DNA of 64,000 bases from assembly GCF_963664415.1 (NCBI RefSeq), contig NZ_OY761443.1:496001-560000 (forward strand), given 5' to 3'. The stretch comes from an uncultured Desulfobacter sp. (GTDB lineage: Bacteria > Desulfobacterota > Desulfobacteria > Desulfobacterales > Desulfobacteraceae). Each line of letters opens with the position of its first letter. Position 1 is the stretch's first letter. The notes beneath the pieces are model-generated. The model searched no databases. It worked only from the letters and a program-made list of their open reading frames with translations, and was not told the DNA's origin. Positions 1 through 8,424 of the stretch are shown piece after piece. The position numbers and the translations under genes were made by a program.

Positions 1-2
1 TT

Positions 3-392
3 GAAGCTTCCAAACTTTCACTTGATTTTGCAAGGACCTATTGGGATGGTTTTCTTCAGGATACTGAAAATGAGCTGAATGATGCCAAACAGGATCTTGA
101 CGAAGAATATGAGAACCGCTGTACCAGAGAGATTGAAAGACTCAACAGGGAAAACGAAGAACGTAAACTAATTTTTGAACAGAAAGTAGGACTTCTTAAA
201 CCGAAATTCTGGTATGGTGTTGCACAGAGTATTGTTGCTTCGCTTCTTGTTTTGTTCGTCGTTTTTTTCCTTTTTATTGCCACTGAATCTTACCGGATTG
301 ATGCGATAAAAACATTCAGAAATTTTGCAGAGATCGTTAAAACAATAAATTCTGAACATTCATCACAACCCCATCCATCAGTAAATGAATGA
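3..392 (+). CDS. C-terminal part of a coiled-coil membrane protein (5' end outside window)
   Basis: An open frame enters from the left edge and stops with TGA at 390-392, giving about 129 residues with no start in the window. The first two thirds are rich in Glu, Lys, Arg and Asn and read as a coiled coil. A hydrophobic helix follows around residues 80-98 (SIVASLLVLFVVFFLFIATE), then a short polar tail. This is the layout of a protein anchored near its C-terminus with a long cytoplasmic coiled coil. I do not recognise the family. A stem-loop follows it. As the outermost gene of the island-like region it could be cargo or a fragment. Confidence 0.6.
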   Translation, partial: EASKLSLDFARTYWDGFLQDTENELNDAKQDLDEEYENRCTREIERLNRENEERKLIFEQKVGLLKPKFWYGVAQSIVASLLVLFVVFFLFIATESYRIDAIKTFRNFAEIVKTINSEHSSQPHPSVNE

Positions 393-414
393 GCTGTTAT
401 CCACTTCAAAGCTC

Positions 415-440
415 AAGCCAGGCTTACTGAGCCTGGTATA
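415..440 (+). terminator. Weak terminator-like stem-loop
   Basis: A 6-bp stem CCAGGC / GCCTGG with a 7-nt loop lies 25 nt after the stop at 392. It is followed by an AT-rich stretch rather than a pure T run, so termination is only plausible. Confidence 0.35.
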
Positions 441-495
441 TTAAATTTATTCTTGCGTTTCTTAGTCCAGGGTGGTTAATCTCCAATTAAATTGA
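437..495. repeat. 59-bp repeat, copy A (inverted partner at 16922-16980)
   Basis: The reverse complement of this stretch matches 16922-16980 without gaps at 52 of 59 positions. A 23-bp perfect block begins TCAATTTAATTGG and a 20-bp perfect block ends AATTTAATATA. Both copies lie upstream of a small gene in that gene's own orientation (601-822 here, 16335-16790 there), and both follow a small stem-loop. Confidence 0.7.
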
Positions 496-600
496 ATCTT
501 TACATCAACCAGTTTTATTAAAAAAATGAATAGGCAGAATCCGCCTATCACCATATTGGCCCATTCTGTCTATTTCACTTTATACTCAAAGAAGGTTTCT

Positions 601-822
601 ATGCACACCTACATTAAAGAATGTGAAACCGCTATCCTGCAAATATACAAGGGATTGGAATATTACAAAGACCTGTTAGATAACTGTTTTAGCACTGAAG
701 TGCTCACAATTCCGATTGATACTCCCGATGAAGAAATTGATCGAATAACCGAAAAGTGGACAGAAGATAATCTCCTGTTCGACAGCCGTAGGTATACGAA
801 ATCCGGAAAGCCCTATCAATAA
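601..822 (+). CDS. Small hypothetical protein
   Basis: This frame encodes 73 residues from the ATG at 601, preceded by a purine-rich AAGAAGG at suitable spacing. An in-frame ATG at 526 would add 25 residues but has no convincing ribosome site, so I prefer 601. The product is acidic (MHTYIKECETAILQ...) and has no signal peptide or membrane helix. I do not recognise the family. It lies between the 59-bp repeat and the end of an IS remnant, so it is probably island cargo. Confidence 0.5.
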   Translation: MHTYIKECETAILQIYKGLEYYKDLLDNCFSTEVLTIPIDTPDEEIDRITEKWTEDNLLFDSRRYTKSGKPYQ

Positions 823-874
823 AGAGATACAGCTATCCCTCTAAAATGGCGTAGTGCCTACATATTTTAAGTGT

Positions 875-1478
875 TTATCCTATGGACTTGATTTTCGCAG
901 GAAGTTTTATGTTTAATTTTTTAAATAGGTTACGCTGATTTTGAGTGAGTTCTGTGTACTGTAGTACACGCCCATCTTTATGCAAAAATTCGCCTAAATG
1001 GAGCCGTTCCAGCTCGGCGCGGACCCTGGGCCAGCTCAAGCCGGTCTCCAGCTCGGTAACCCGCACCAGGAGCAGGGCCAGCCAGCACAGCAGGACATGA
1101 GAGCGGATGCGGTCGTCTTTGGTGTGGTAGACAGGCCGGAGGGACAGGGTGGACTTTAAAGTGCGGAACGCGCGCTCGACTTCCATGAGTTGTTTGTAGC
1201 CAAGGGCGATATCCTCAGCCGACAGGCTTTTGTCGCTTGTGCTCAAAAGATATTTGCCGTCCAGCTTTTCCGCCTGCTTAATCTTAGCCTTATCCACCGT
1301 CAGCTTGCCTGACTTCAGTTCCTTGAGGTATCTGCCCATGGACCGGTGTGCCAGGAGAGCATATTTGGATTTGAGATATGCTTTGCCGGACCGTTTGTTC
1401 AGTGCCGCCAGCTCCGTTTCGATCCGCTCCAGGTTCCTTGCCCTGACATGTTTGTCGTGTTCAGCCTGTTCTGGGTTG
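875..1478 (-). pseudogene. C-terminal remnant of an IS1634-like transposase
   Basis: The minus frame reads about 200 residues ending at 875. It contains YKQLMEVERAFRTLKSTL, the conserved stretch carrying the last catalytic Glu of IS1634/IS4-type DDE transposases, followed by LSLRPVYH...DRIRSHVLLCWLALLL. An internal ATG at 1339 opens a 154-residue frame, but the same frame continues upstream to about 1478, where it meets the truncated phage scaffold gene. The N-terminal two thirds and one IS end are missing. The surviving end is probably near 846, just after the stop of the small gene at 822. It is not closely similar to the intact IS copies further along, so it is a separate and older insertion. 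Confidence 0.75.
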
Positions 1479-1479
1479 T

Positions 1480-1569
1480 AAGCTGGTTGAACGGATGGAA
1501 AAGGCCGTGCCCGGTACCCGGTTTACCGAGACAACCGCACCGGCAGGCGACGAGGACGAACTTCTTTAA
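1480..1569 (+). pseudogene. 3' stump of P2-like capsid scaffold gene O
   Basis: The last 29 codons before the TAA at 1567-1569 (…FTETTAPAGDEDELL) lie just upstream of the major capsid gene. In P2-like phages the scaffold/protease gpO precedes gpN. This gives the position and resembles the acidic tail of gpO. Everything upstream is replaced by the IS remnant, so the scaffold function is lost. Confidence 0.5.
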
Positions 1570-1603
1570 TGCCGGCAGTATCCCGGCACCAGGAGAATCA
1601 TAG

Positions 1604-2629
1604 ATGAAAAAAGAGACCAAACAGAAGTTTAACATCATCAAGGCCCGGATCGCTAAAGCCTACGGGGTTGACACCGTGTCCGAACAGTTTTCAGCCACAC
1701 CCACGGTAGAACAGCGGCTGAATGATAAAATTGTTGAACAGGACAATTTCCTGTCCCGGATCAATGTCATCTCTGTTGATGAGATCGAGGGACAGAACAT
1801 CCTTGGGTATGCGTCCGGACCTGCCTCCGGCCGGACCGACACCAGCGGCGACGGCGAACGTACGCCGAATAATCTGCTGGGGCTGGATACCTATGACTAC
1901 AAGCTTTACCAGACCAACTCTGATGTGTACATGCGCTATGCCACCATGGACGTCTGGGCTAAATTCCCGGATATGGCGGACCGGTATGCACGTTATGTCC
2001 AAAAACGGATTGCAAACGACAGGTGCCTGATCGGGTGGTATGGAGAGTCGGCAGCTGCCGACACAGACCTGGCCACATACCCGTTGATGCAGGATGTCAA
2101 CAAGGGCTGGCTCCAATATATGCGGGAAAAACTATCCGCAAACATCCTGACCCAGGGAGAGAAAGCCGCAGGGGAAATCCGGATCGGTGCGGATGGTGAT
2201 TTTGTGAACCTTGACCATGCAGTGGCAGAACTTGTTGCCGGCATCCCAAGATACCTTCGCCAGGATCTGATTGCCTTGATCGGTGACGAACTGGTGGGCA
2301 TGGAAAAATCGGCCCTGTATCAGGCCATTGGTGCCCAGCCAACGGAGAAAACACTTGCCACCGCATCCCTGACCAAGTTCGGCGGTATGGACTGGACGAC
2401 GCCGAACAACTTCCCGGGCCGAGGCCTGGTGATCACCAGCCTGGACAACCTGTCCATTTACATGCAGTCCGGCACATGGCGGCGCCATATCAAGGACAAG
2501 CCGGAAAAAGACCGGGTGGAAGATTACAACAGCCGGAACGAGGGCTATGTGGTGGAAACCCCGGAAAAACTTGTCGCTGTTGAATTCGATAACGTAAAGG
2601 TTCCCCAGAGCGACGGCTCCTGGGCCTAG
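1604..2629 (+). CDS. P2-family phage major capsid protein gpN
   Basis: The product has 341 residues, close to the 357 of P2 gpN, and begins MKKETKQKFN. The N-terminal region carries the family-typical stretch FSATPTVEQRLNDKIVEQDNFLSRINV around residues 30-55, followed by the conserved capsid-fold segments; it ends in the typical …VAVEFDNVKV tail. It would form the icosahedral shell after cleavage by gpO. The start is preceded by AGGAGAATCATAG. The order O-N-M is the P2 order, so this is a structural module of a P2-like prophage. The neighbouring head gene O is broken and no portal, large terminase or tail genes are in the window, so no virion can be made from what is here. Confidence 0.9.
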   Translation: MKKETKQKFNIIKARIAKAYGVDTVSEQFSATPTVEQRLNDKIVEQDNFLSRINVISVDEIEGQNILGYASGPASGRTDTSGDGERTPNNLLGLDTYDYKLYQTNSDVYMRYATMDVWAKFPDMADRYARYVQKRIANDRCLIGWYGESAAADTDLATYPLMQDVNKGWLQYMREKLSANILTQGEKAAGEIRIGADGDFVNLDHAVAELVAGIPRYLRQDLIALIGDELVGMEKSALYQAIGAQPTEKTLATASLTKFGGMDWTTPNNFPGRGLVITSLDNLSIYMQSGTWRRHIKDKPEKDRVEDYNSRNEGYVVETPEKLVAVEFDNVKVPQSDGSWA

Positions 2630-2659
2630 TCCTGATGCTATAAATAAGGAAATAATCCC

Positions 2660-3388
2660 ATGAGTCTTATGAAAAGATTTCAGGCAAAAAAGAAAAATGA
2701 CCCGTCCTATGGTACCGGCGTCAAATCCAAGGTGCTGGGTACCATGCCGACCTCAACCCTTGCCCGTAACCAATCCCTTGCCAAGATTGAAAAAGAGCTT
2801 GAAAACGATCTGGCCGCGCTCAAGCTGATCAAGAGCATTAAGCAAAAAGAGCAGATTAAGGCGGAGAGCCTGGTACCCAAATATTTGCCGACGGTCACCG
2901 GCCTCATGGCATCCGGCTCAGACCATGCGCTGCTGGGCCAGGTGTTGATCTGGCTGTTTGATATCAAGGATATTGCCCAGGCCATGGACCTGGCCGTCTA
3001 CTGTATTGAACATGATGTGCCCATGCCTGAACGGTTTAGACGCGATCTTCCCACATATCTATGCGATACCATTATTGAGTGGGCGGATAATGAATTTGAA
3101 GCCGGCCGCAGTGTTGAGCCATATTTTACCCGGGTGTTTGATCTGGCTGAAGATTGGGATATTCACGATGAAATCCGGGCCAAATTTTATCGGCTCAAGG
3201 GCTTGATCGCCATGGACAAGGAAGATTTTACCATGGCTGTACCTGCCTTGGAAACCGCCATGGAGTATGGGGCCAAGGTAAAGACCGCCCTGGGCGATGC
3301 CATGAAAAAGCGTGCTGCTTGTTTGGAGTCCGGCACTGAACCTGAAACTAACGAAGAGACCGAGCCAGAACAACCGACAGACGAATAG
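2660..3388 (+). CDS. P2-family phage terminase small subunit gpM
   Basis: The product has 242 residues, matching the P2 gpM length. The N-terminus is basic and helical; the middle (about residues 75-190) carries the family pattern LLGQVLIWLFDIKDIAQAMDLAVYCIEHDVPMP and RRDLPTYLCDTIIEWA. The C-terminus is an acidic tail rich in Glu, Thr and Pro. In P2 this subunit recognises and cuts concatemeric DNA with gpP. It sits 30 nt after gpN in the normal order and is followed at once by a strong terminator instead of the head-completion gene L, so the module is truncated here. Confidence 0.88.
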   Translation: MSLMKRFQAKKKNDPSYGTGVKSKVLGTMPTSTLARNQSLAKIEKELENDLAALKLIKSIKQKEQIKAESLVPKYLPTVTGLMASGSDHALLGQVLIWLFDIKDIAQAMDLAVYCIEHDVPMPERFRRDLPTYLCDTIIEWADNEFEAGRSVEPYFTRVFDLAEDWDIHDEIRAKFYRLKGLIAMDKEDFTMAVPALETAMEYGAKVKTALGDAMKKRAACLESGTEPETNEETEPEQPTDE

Positions 3389-3408
3389 ATCAACCCAGCT
3401 CCCCGCCC

Positions 3409-3478
3409 AACCGGCCGCGCCCGGTCCAGGAACAATGCCTTTGGCCATTGTCCCACGGACCGGCGGCCGGTTTTTTAT
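3409..3478 (+). terminator. Rho-independent terminator after gpM
   Basis: A long stem built from CCGGCCGC…CCGGTCC and GGACCGG…GGCCGG is followed by TTTTTTA. Its right arm plus T run is nearly the same as that of the terminator at 8237-8274. Confidence 0.85.
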
Positions 3479-3550
3479 TTTATTGTTTGATATGCATAAT
3501 ATTCATGCCACGCTTCTTTTAACGGAGAAAGACGGGTGTAATCTATTATT

Positions 3551-5660
3551 ATCACGGATTTTCATGGTACGCTAAGAAACCCTACTTTCAGAAAATAATT
3601 TTGCCAAAATCCACACTCAAGTTGTGCTGTCCCCAATAACAGAGAACGTTTTATTTTCAAAAAATCTGAGCCTCATTTTTTTAAATTTTTGCATTGTTGT
3701 GAGCAGTAAGGGTAGGTTTCTTTTTTTCTTAATTTTGATTGTTACCTGATCAGCTTCAATTTGTACATTCCCAGTCATTGCAAGAAATTTTTTATAGAGA
3801 GAATAATCACTGATATGCGAATAACCAGGTAAATCCATAGCAAAGAGTCGTAGCAAATTGTGTGTAAGTATGGACATTGTAAGATCAAAATCTACTTTAA
3901 TAACCATTGATGATGATACTTTGTTTAGATGAAAGAATTCAATTTGTTCTGAAATGCCTTTTTCAACCAACCATCTTCTTGTATATTTTCTAATCAACTT
4001 GTCGCAGGGTTTATCGAAATCGTTTGTTATTAATAGAGCTGGTTTAATCTTACCATGCCCTGTTATTGCTATTTGCCGCACCTCACCACCATAATCTTTT
4101 AGAAATATCTTTTCATCATTAACTCTTAAGTTTCGGCCTTTGCCATTTGCCATTGTGACTCTAACTTTTTTCCATGATGAAGGCGACTTTTGGCTAAGTT
4201 CTTCGACTATCTTTTTTCCCCTTCTTCGGATGGTAAGAAATTTTATTTCTTTGCCAAGCTTGGCAAGATTTTCATAAGTGGTGAATTTGCTATCGAAAAC
4301 CAAGTATTTCAGATCGTTGCCGCTGTTAGCATTATAAAAATCAAGGAACTCAATTGCGACTTGATTTTTTTGCTGATGCCTGACATTAGTGTCGCCATAT
4401 GTAATGATACCGGAATCTGGATCTTGTGCTAATACAGCAGCTATGCTTGCCAACGCTTTATTCCGTGTTCCTGACCAATTATTTTCAAGGTGGGAATCGT
4501 CTCCCCAATACGGAATTGTTGTAAAATCAATATTGGACGTATCTGAAAGCAATCCTTCGTGAAGCAATATTTGATGCAGCCCTTTGAGAAATTCTTTATT
4601 CATTTCACTGGTGATTCGATGAGAGTAAGAGGTGTACCAACTAGTTTTTGGAAGAACATTCAAACCGGCAAATAACCCCAATCCTCTATCCATACACCAA
4701 ATATCATCAGCAGAGTATCTGCGGACATTAGACAATTTAAGGGCAACGAAACACAGGATTGATGATAGTCTGTTTATTGTGCCTGTTTCCGGATAATTTG
4801 AATTTTGGATAAGCCTGTCAATGCTATATTGTTGCAGGTATGGCAGTAGACACAACACACCAAAACTATTTTGCCCGGTAAATGACTCAGGCGCAAAATC
4901 CAACATATAACTTTTCGGTGCTTCTATTTTCAATGAAGCGCTTGTCTTTTCACGAGTAGTGCTTTTTCGGCGGGGAAGTCGGGCGAATCCTTCTTTTTTG
5001 AGTAGATTGTAAATGTATCCTTCAGAAACAGTTTCTCCCTGAGCATCAAGAGCGGCCTTGATGTCAGGCACTGAAAGATGATTTTTCCGAGAATCAATAA
5101 TGTATTGATTGGTTTCGCTGGTATCGTCTTTAGGTCTACGGCCAGCTGGTTTGGAAATAAAAAAATGCTGATCAGGATTTTCCTGCGACAGATTTTTCTT
5201 AAAATCACGGGTTAAAGAATAGAATGAACTCAACTTATAGCCAAATTGTTTGGCAACGTCTTCGGCTTGACGTTTTTCGACATAAAAAGCACGAAGAGCT
5301 TCGTACTTTTTTTGAGCGGTATTTTGTGGTCGACAAAAAAAATGTTCGGGTTCCATACGGCACCAAAATTAGGGTCAATTAATGTCATGATACGCATTTG
5401 TTAAAATTGATTAAAATCACAAAATTTGAAAAAATTCAAGAAAAACACTGCAATATCACCTAAAAACCGTCATTTTGTGCATCACGATAAACATTTTTCC
5501 AATCAATATCAAGATACTAGTAGTATAAAATAGCCCTAATTTTTGAACAAATTTAGCGTAGATCTATAGCAATACGTCTGTTTTTATTGGGTTTACACAG
5601 AAGTGGTTGAAAATTACGACATAAATTTTAGGGTTTTAGCATGACATGAAAATCCGTGAT
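3551..5660 (-). mobile_element. DDE insertion sequence with about 40-bp imperfect inverted repeats
   Basis: The left end (ATCACGGATTTTCATG…GCTAA) is mirrored at the right end (TTAGC…CATGAAAATCCGTGAT). Imperfect similarity runs inward through AACCCTA. TATT flanks both ends (3547-3550 and 5661-5664), a possible 4-bp target duplication. The element separates the gpM terminator from the antirepressor, whose ribosome site begins only a few bases after the right end. Confidence 0.75.
3617..5356 (-). CDS. Transposase of the IS at 3551-5660 (IS4-like DDE fold)
   Basis: The product has 579 residues, starts MEPEHFFC and is the only gene between the inverted repeats. Residues 1-150 look like a DNA-binding region with helix-turn-helix character, including a Glu/Gln-rich segment followed by RRPKDD. 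The catalytic core shows IDFTTIPYWGDDS (first Asp), LKYLVFDSKFTTY (second Asp) and RRWLVEKGISEQIEFFHLN, carrying the terminal Glu. It appears intact, so the element may be active. The exact family is uncertain; it belongs to the DDE_Tnp_1 type and is distinct from the IS1634-like copies. Confidence 0.8.
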   Translation of the reverse strand: MEPEHFFCRPQNTAQKKYEALRAFYVEKRQAEDVAKQFGYKLSSFYSLTRDFKKNLSQENPDQHFFISKPAGRRPKDDTSETNQYIIDSRKNHLSVPDIKAALDAQGETVSEGYIYNLLKKEGFARLPRRKSTTREKTSASLKIEAPKSYMLDFAPESFTGQNSFGVLCLLPYLQQYSIDRLIQNSNYPETGTINRLSSILCFVALKLSNVRRYSADDIWCMDRGLGLFAGLNVLPKTSWYTSYSHRITSEMNKEFLKGLHQILLHEGLLSDTSNIDFTTIPYWGDDSHLENNWSGTRNKALASIAAVLAQDPDSGIITYGDTNVRHQQKNQVAIEFLDFYNANSGNDLKYLVFDSKFTTYENLAKLGKEIKFLTIRRRGKKIVEELSQKSPSSWKKVRVTMANGKGRNLRVNDEKIFLKDYGGEVRQIAITGHGKIKPALLITNDFDKPCDKLIRKYTRRWLVEKGISEQIEFFHLNKVSSSMVIKVDFDLTMSILTHNLLRLFAMDLPGYSHISDYSLYKKFLAMTGNVQIEADQVTIKIKKKRNLPLLLTTMQKFKKMRLRFFENKTFSVIGDSTT

Positions 5661-5676
5661 TATTAGGAGAAGCATT

Positions 5677-6017
5677 ATGAGTATGCAGCTTGTAGAAGAC
5701 CGCAACATCGGCCACATTGAATTTGACCAGAATAAAATTTGCCTGGTTGAAAATGACAATCAACTTTTTGTTCCTTTGAGACCCATTTGTACTGCCCTGG
5801 AATTGAACTGGCAAAACCAGGTTCGGAACATTCAGGACGATGCTGTTTTGAGTTCAGTTGTCGTCACTATGACGACAACTGGACAAGACGGGAAGCAGTA
5901 TGAAATGATCTGCATCCCTCTTTCATATCTCAACGGATGGTTATTCAGAATCAACCCGGCAAGGTACGAAGGCGAACGCCGGGCCAGGATCATTAAATAT
6001 CAGAAAGAGTGCTATAA
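5677..6017 (+). pseudogene. Phage antirepressor (P22_AR_N type), 5' part, split by IS copy 1
   Basis: The ATG at 5677 follows AGGAGAAGC. The frame encodes an N-terminal P22-antirepressor domain: LVENDNQLFVPLRPICTALEL (about residues 26-46), then WQNQVRNIQDD and ICIPLSYLNGWLFRI around residue 90. At 6018 the IS breaks the frame inside …IIKYQKECY. Removing the IS and one copy of CTATAA rejoins the frame exactly to 7941-8214, giving YQKECYKALFEHFY. Such proteins counter the phage repressor or regulate lysogeny. The apparent longer frame to 6084 is IS sequence. Confidence 0.85.
6012..6017. repeat. Target-site duplication CTATAA, left
   Basis: CTATAA at 6012-6017 and 7935-7940 borders IS copy 1. 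A 6-bp duplication fits the IS1634 family. Confidence 0.85.
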
Positions 6018-7934
6018 CGTATTTTCCGCACCTTCAATCGACAAAACACATACAATTTTAAATAATATAAAATCAACATGTTAACCTGATTTTCAAACAC
6101 TTCACAAAAGTATAATAAATAAAAAAAGTTTGTCTAGACAAACACCAATTATTTAGTTTATGGTGCTCCCCAAAAAAAACTCAAAACGAAGAGGGAGCAA
6201 AATATGAACATCCCAGGTACCGAGGAATGGAATTTCACAGATGTAAAATTTCTTCCGATTTTAAAAGAGTACGCCAAACGTATCAATCTGGTTGAAACGA
6301 TCAATACCATGACAGATAGCAAAATGGATCTATCGCCAGGTGATGCGGTGCTTGGGATGATTATGGATACGGTCTCCGGAAGGACTCCTTTGTACAGACT
6401 TGAAGAAGCTTTCGACGAAATGGATACCGAGTTGCTTTTTGGCAAACCCATCAGCCCCGATAAATTTAACGACACAAATATGGGGCGGGTATTGGACAAA
6501 CTTTTTGAGACTGGAACTCAAAAGATATTTTCCCAGATTTCCCAAAACGCCATTGGTTGTTTTAAACTGGATACGCGCCACCACCACTTTGATACGACCT
6601 CTGTCTCCGTCTTTGGCGCTTACGAAGATCACCCCGATACGCAATTGAATATCACCTACGGTTACAGCAAGGATAAACGTCCGGATTTGAAGCAGTTCAT
6701 GGTGTCCATGTTGTGTGTAGACCGAAATATTCCGATCATAGGAAAAACCCAGGACGGGAATGCTTCAGACAAGACCCTGAACAATGAGCTTTTATCTCAT
6801 ATCTCATCACACATGGCCGAACATGGGTTCAAGCCCGGTGCCTCCATTTATGTTGCAGATTCAGCCTTTGTGACCACAGATAATCTTATAGCTGCGGAGG
6901 GAAACGGCATCCGTTTTTTAAGCCGATTGCCAGCTAATTTCAATGAATGTAAGCATGCCATTGCCCAGGCTGTTGCAGCCGACAACTGGGTTGATATTGG
7001 GGCTTTGGCCGAAAGCCAAAGCGAAAAGAAACCGCCCGCATCCTATCGTTATTATGAAACAACCGCTACCATTGGTGATGGGGCCTACCGGGCCATTGTA
7101 TATCACTCCAGTGCCCATGATAAAAGGCGTCAGAAACGCATCGACCGAATATTAAAAACCAGCAAAGACCAGCTGGAAAAGAAAATCAAAGAGGCGACTC
7201 TCCAACCCTTCAAATGTCGCCCGGATGCAGAGGTGGCAGCCGGCACTTTGGTCAAAGCAGCAGACAAAAGCCTTTACAACTTGCGAGCAGAGATCATTGA
7301 CGTACCCAAATACGGCAAAGGACGTCCCAAAAAAGGGGAAGCCAGGAAGCCGAAATCCATTGAATATGAACTGAAGGCAACTGTCGAAGAAGATCCAGAA
7401 AAAACAGAAAAGATCAGACTTGAAGCGGGCTGTTTTGTACTCATAACCAACGTTCCGGCCCAGGCTGACGAACAGGAGTGGCCAGGAGTCGAGCTCCTCA
7501 GGCTTTACAAAGAACAGGATGGGATCGAAAAAAATTTCGGGTTCCTGAAAGATCCAGCCATTGTGAATGCCATCTTTCTGAAGAAGCCGAAACGGGTGGA
7601 AGCGCTTGGGCTAATTCTCCTGCTTTCTTTGTTGCTCTGGCGGCTAATAGAACGAAACTTGAAGCTGCATGTAAAAAAGACGGGGAAACGGTTGCCTGGC
7701 TGGAAAAAAAAGCCCACAAATAGTCCGACGGCCTTTATGATGACTACGAAGTTTCTTAGCATATTAGTTATAACCGTTGGAAGACAACGAAAATTAGCAA
7801 AGCCGCTAAATGATACTCAAGTGCAGTACCTTAGAGCCTTGGACGTCCCGCCGGAATGCTTTTTTGTTCCGTAAGAGCTGTGCAAACGCTGAATAAATTG
7901 TCAAAGAACCATAAAATTGAGTGCGGAATGTACG
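6018..7934 (+). mobile_element. IS1634-like element, copy 1 (1917 bp)
   Basis: The ends are imperfect inverted repeats CGTATTTTCCGCAC and, on the other strand, CGTACATTCCGCAC. Copy 2 at 8425-10341 has the same length and I found two base differences between them, near 6267 and 6481. The CTATAA duplication is intact, so this insertion is recent. It splits the antirepressor gene. Confidence 0.92.
6204..7874 (+). CDS. IS1634-family transposase, copy 1
   Basis: The product has 556 residues. The N-terminal ~100 residues match the DUF4277-type domain of IS1634 transposases. The catalytic core shows KLDTRHHHFDTTSVSVFG (first Asp, about residue 137), SIYVADSAFVT (second Asp) and RLYKEQDGIEKNFGFLKDP with the final Glu. 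The start is preceded by GAGGGAGCAAAAT. The C-terminal region has a hydrophobic stretch ALGLILLLSLLLWRLIERNL that is normal for the family. The gene is intact and differs from copy 2 by two residues (Leu/Phe and Met/Leu). Smaller frames inside it on both strands are shadows. Confidence 0.93.
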   Translation: MNIPGTEEWNFTDVKFLPILKEYAKRINLVETINTMTDSKMDLSPGDAVLGMIMDTVSGRTPLYRLEEAFDEMDTELLFGKPISPDKFNDTNMGRVLDKLFETGTQKIFSQISQNAIGCFKLDTRHHHFDTTSVSVFGAYEDHPDTQLNITYGYSKDKRPDLKQFMVSMLCVDRNIPIIGKTQDGNASDKTLNNELLSHISSHMAEHGFKPGASIYVADSAFVTTDNLIAAEGNGIRFLSRLPANFNECKHAIAQAVAADNWVDIGALAESQSEKKPPASYRYYETTATIGDGAYRAIVYHSSAHDKRRQKRIDRILKTSKDQLEKKIKEATLQPFKCRPDAEVAAGTLVKAADKSLYNLRAEIIDVPKYGKGRPKKGEARKPKSIEYELKATVEEDPEKTEKIRLEAGCFVLITNVPAQADEQEWPGVELLRLYKEQDGIEKNFGFLKDPAIVNAIFLKKPKRVEALGLILLLSLLLWRLIERNLKLHVKKTGKRLPGWKKKPTNSPTAFMMTTKFLSILVITVGRQRKLAKPLNDTQVQYLRALDVPPECFFVP

Positions 7935-7940
7935 CTATAA

Positions 7941-8214
7941 GGCATTATTTGAACATTTTTACCCCCACACCAAACAGCAATCAGCGCGTCTTGTTAATAA
8001 AACAGATGCGAATAAACTTGAGTTGAACTATCTGAAAACGTCATCCGACATGGATGACCAGGCTGAAAAGGAAGCTTTGAAGGTTTACAGGGGCCTAAAA
8101 AGCCTTTCGGATTATTCTCTTTGCCCGCAGCTTCAGGCGAAGATCCGGAAACACGTTGAAGCTTTAAATAAGGACAGCCTTTTTCCGGTAGTGCAAACAG
8201 GTACCGAAGCATAG
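7941..8214 (+). pseudogene. Phage antirepressor, 3' part
   Basis: After the right CTATAA duplication the frame continues as KALFEHFYPHTKQQ and ends …VVQTGTEA at 8212-8214. Joined to 5677-6017 it makes a protein of about 205 residues. The ATG-initiated form sometimes drawn at 7921 starts inside IS sequence. A terminator follows after 20 bp, so the antirepressor was the last gene of its unit. Confidence 0.8.
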
Positions 8215-8236
8215 CGCTTCTCCTATCCTCACCGTT

Positions 8237-8274
8237 ACCGGCCGCAGGTCAAATGACCGGCGGCCGGTTTTTTT
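8237..8274 (+). terminator. Rho-independent terminator after the antirepressor
   Basis: Stem ACCGGCCGC / GCGGCCGGT with an inner AGGTCA / TGACC pair is followed by seven T. The right arm closely matches that of the terminator at 3409-3478, which suggests both belong to the same prophage. Confidence 0.88.
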
Positions 8275-8424
8275 GTTAACACGAAACATATTAACCTGAA
8301 AATCGGATAAAGCGTACATTTTAAGCCAGAAACACAACCTTATTGGCGATAACCAATCGAAAGTATTGGATTTTAAACCATATTTTTGAGGTGTGTGTAA
8401 AATTTTTATACGTACATGTTAAGG

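Noticed and set aside
1230..1603. Plus-strand frames of 83 and 85 codons over the IS remnant and gpO stump
   Set aside because: They are antisense to the transposase remnant and out of frame with the gpO tail.
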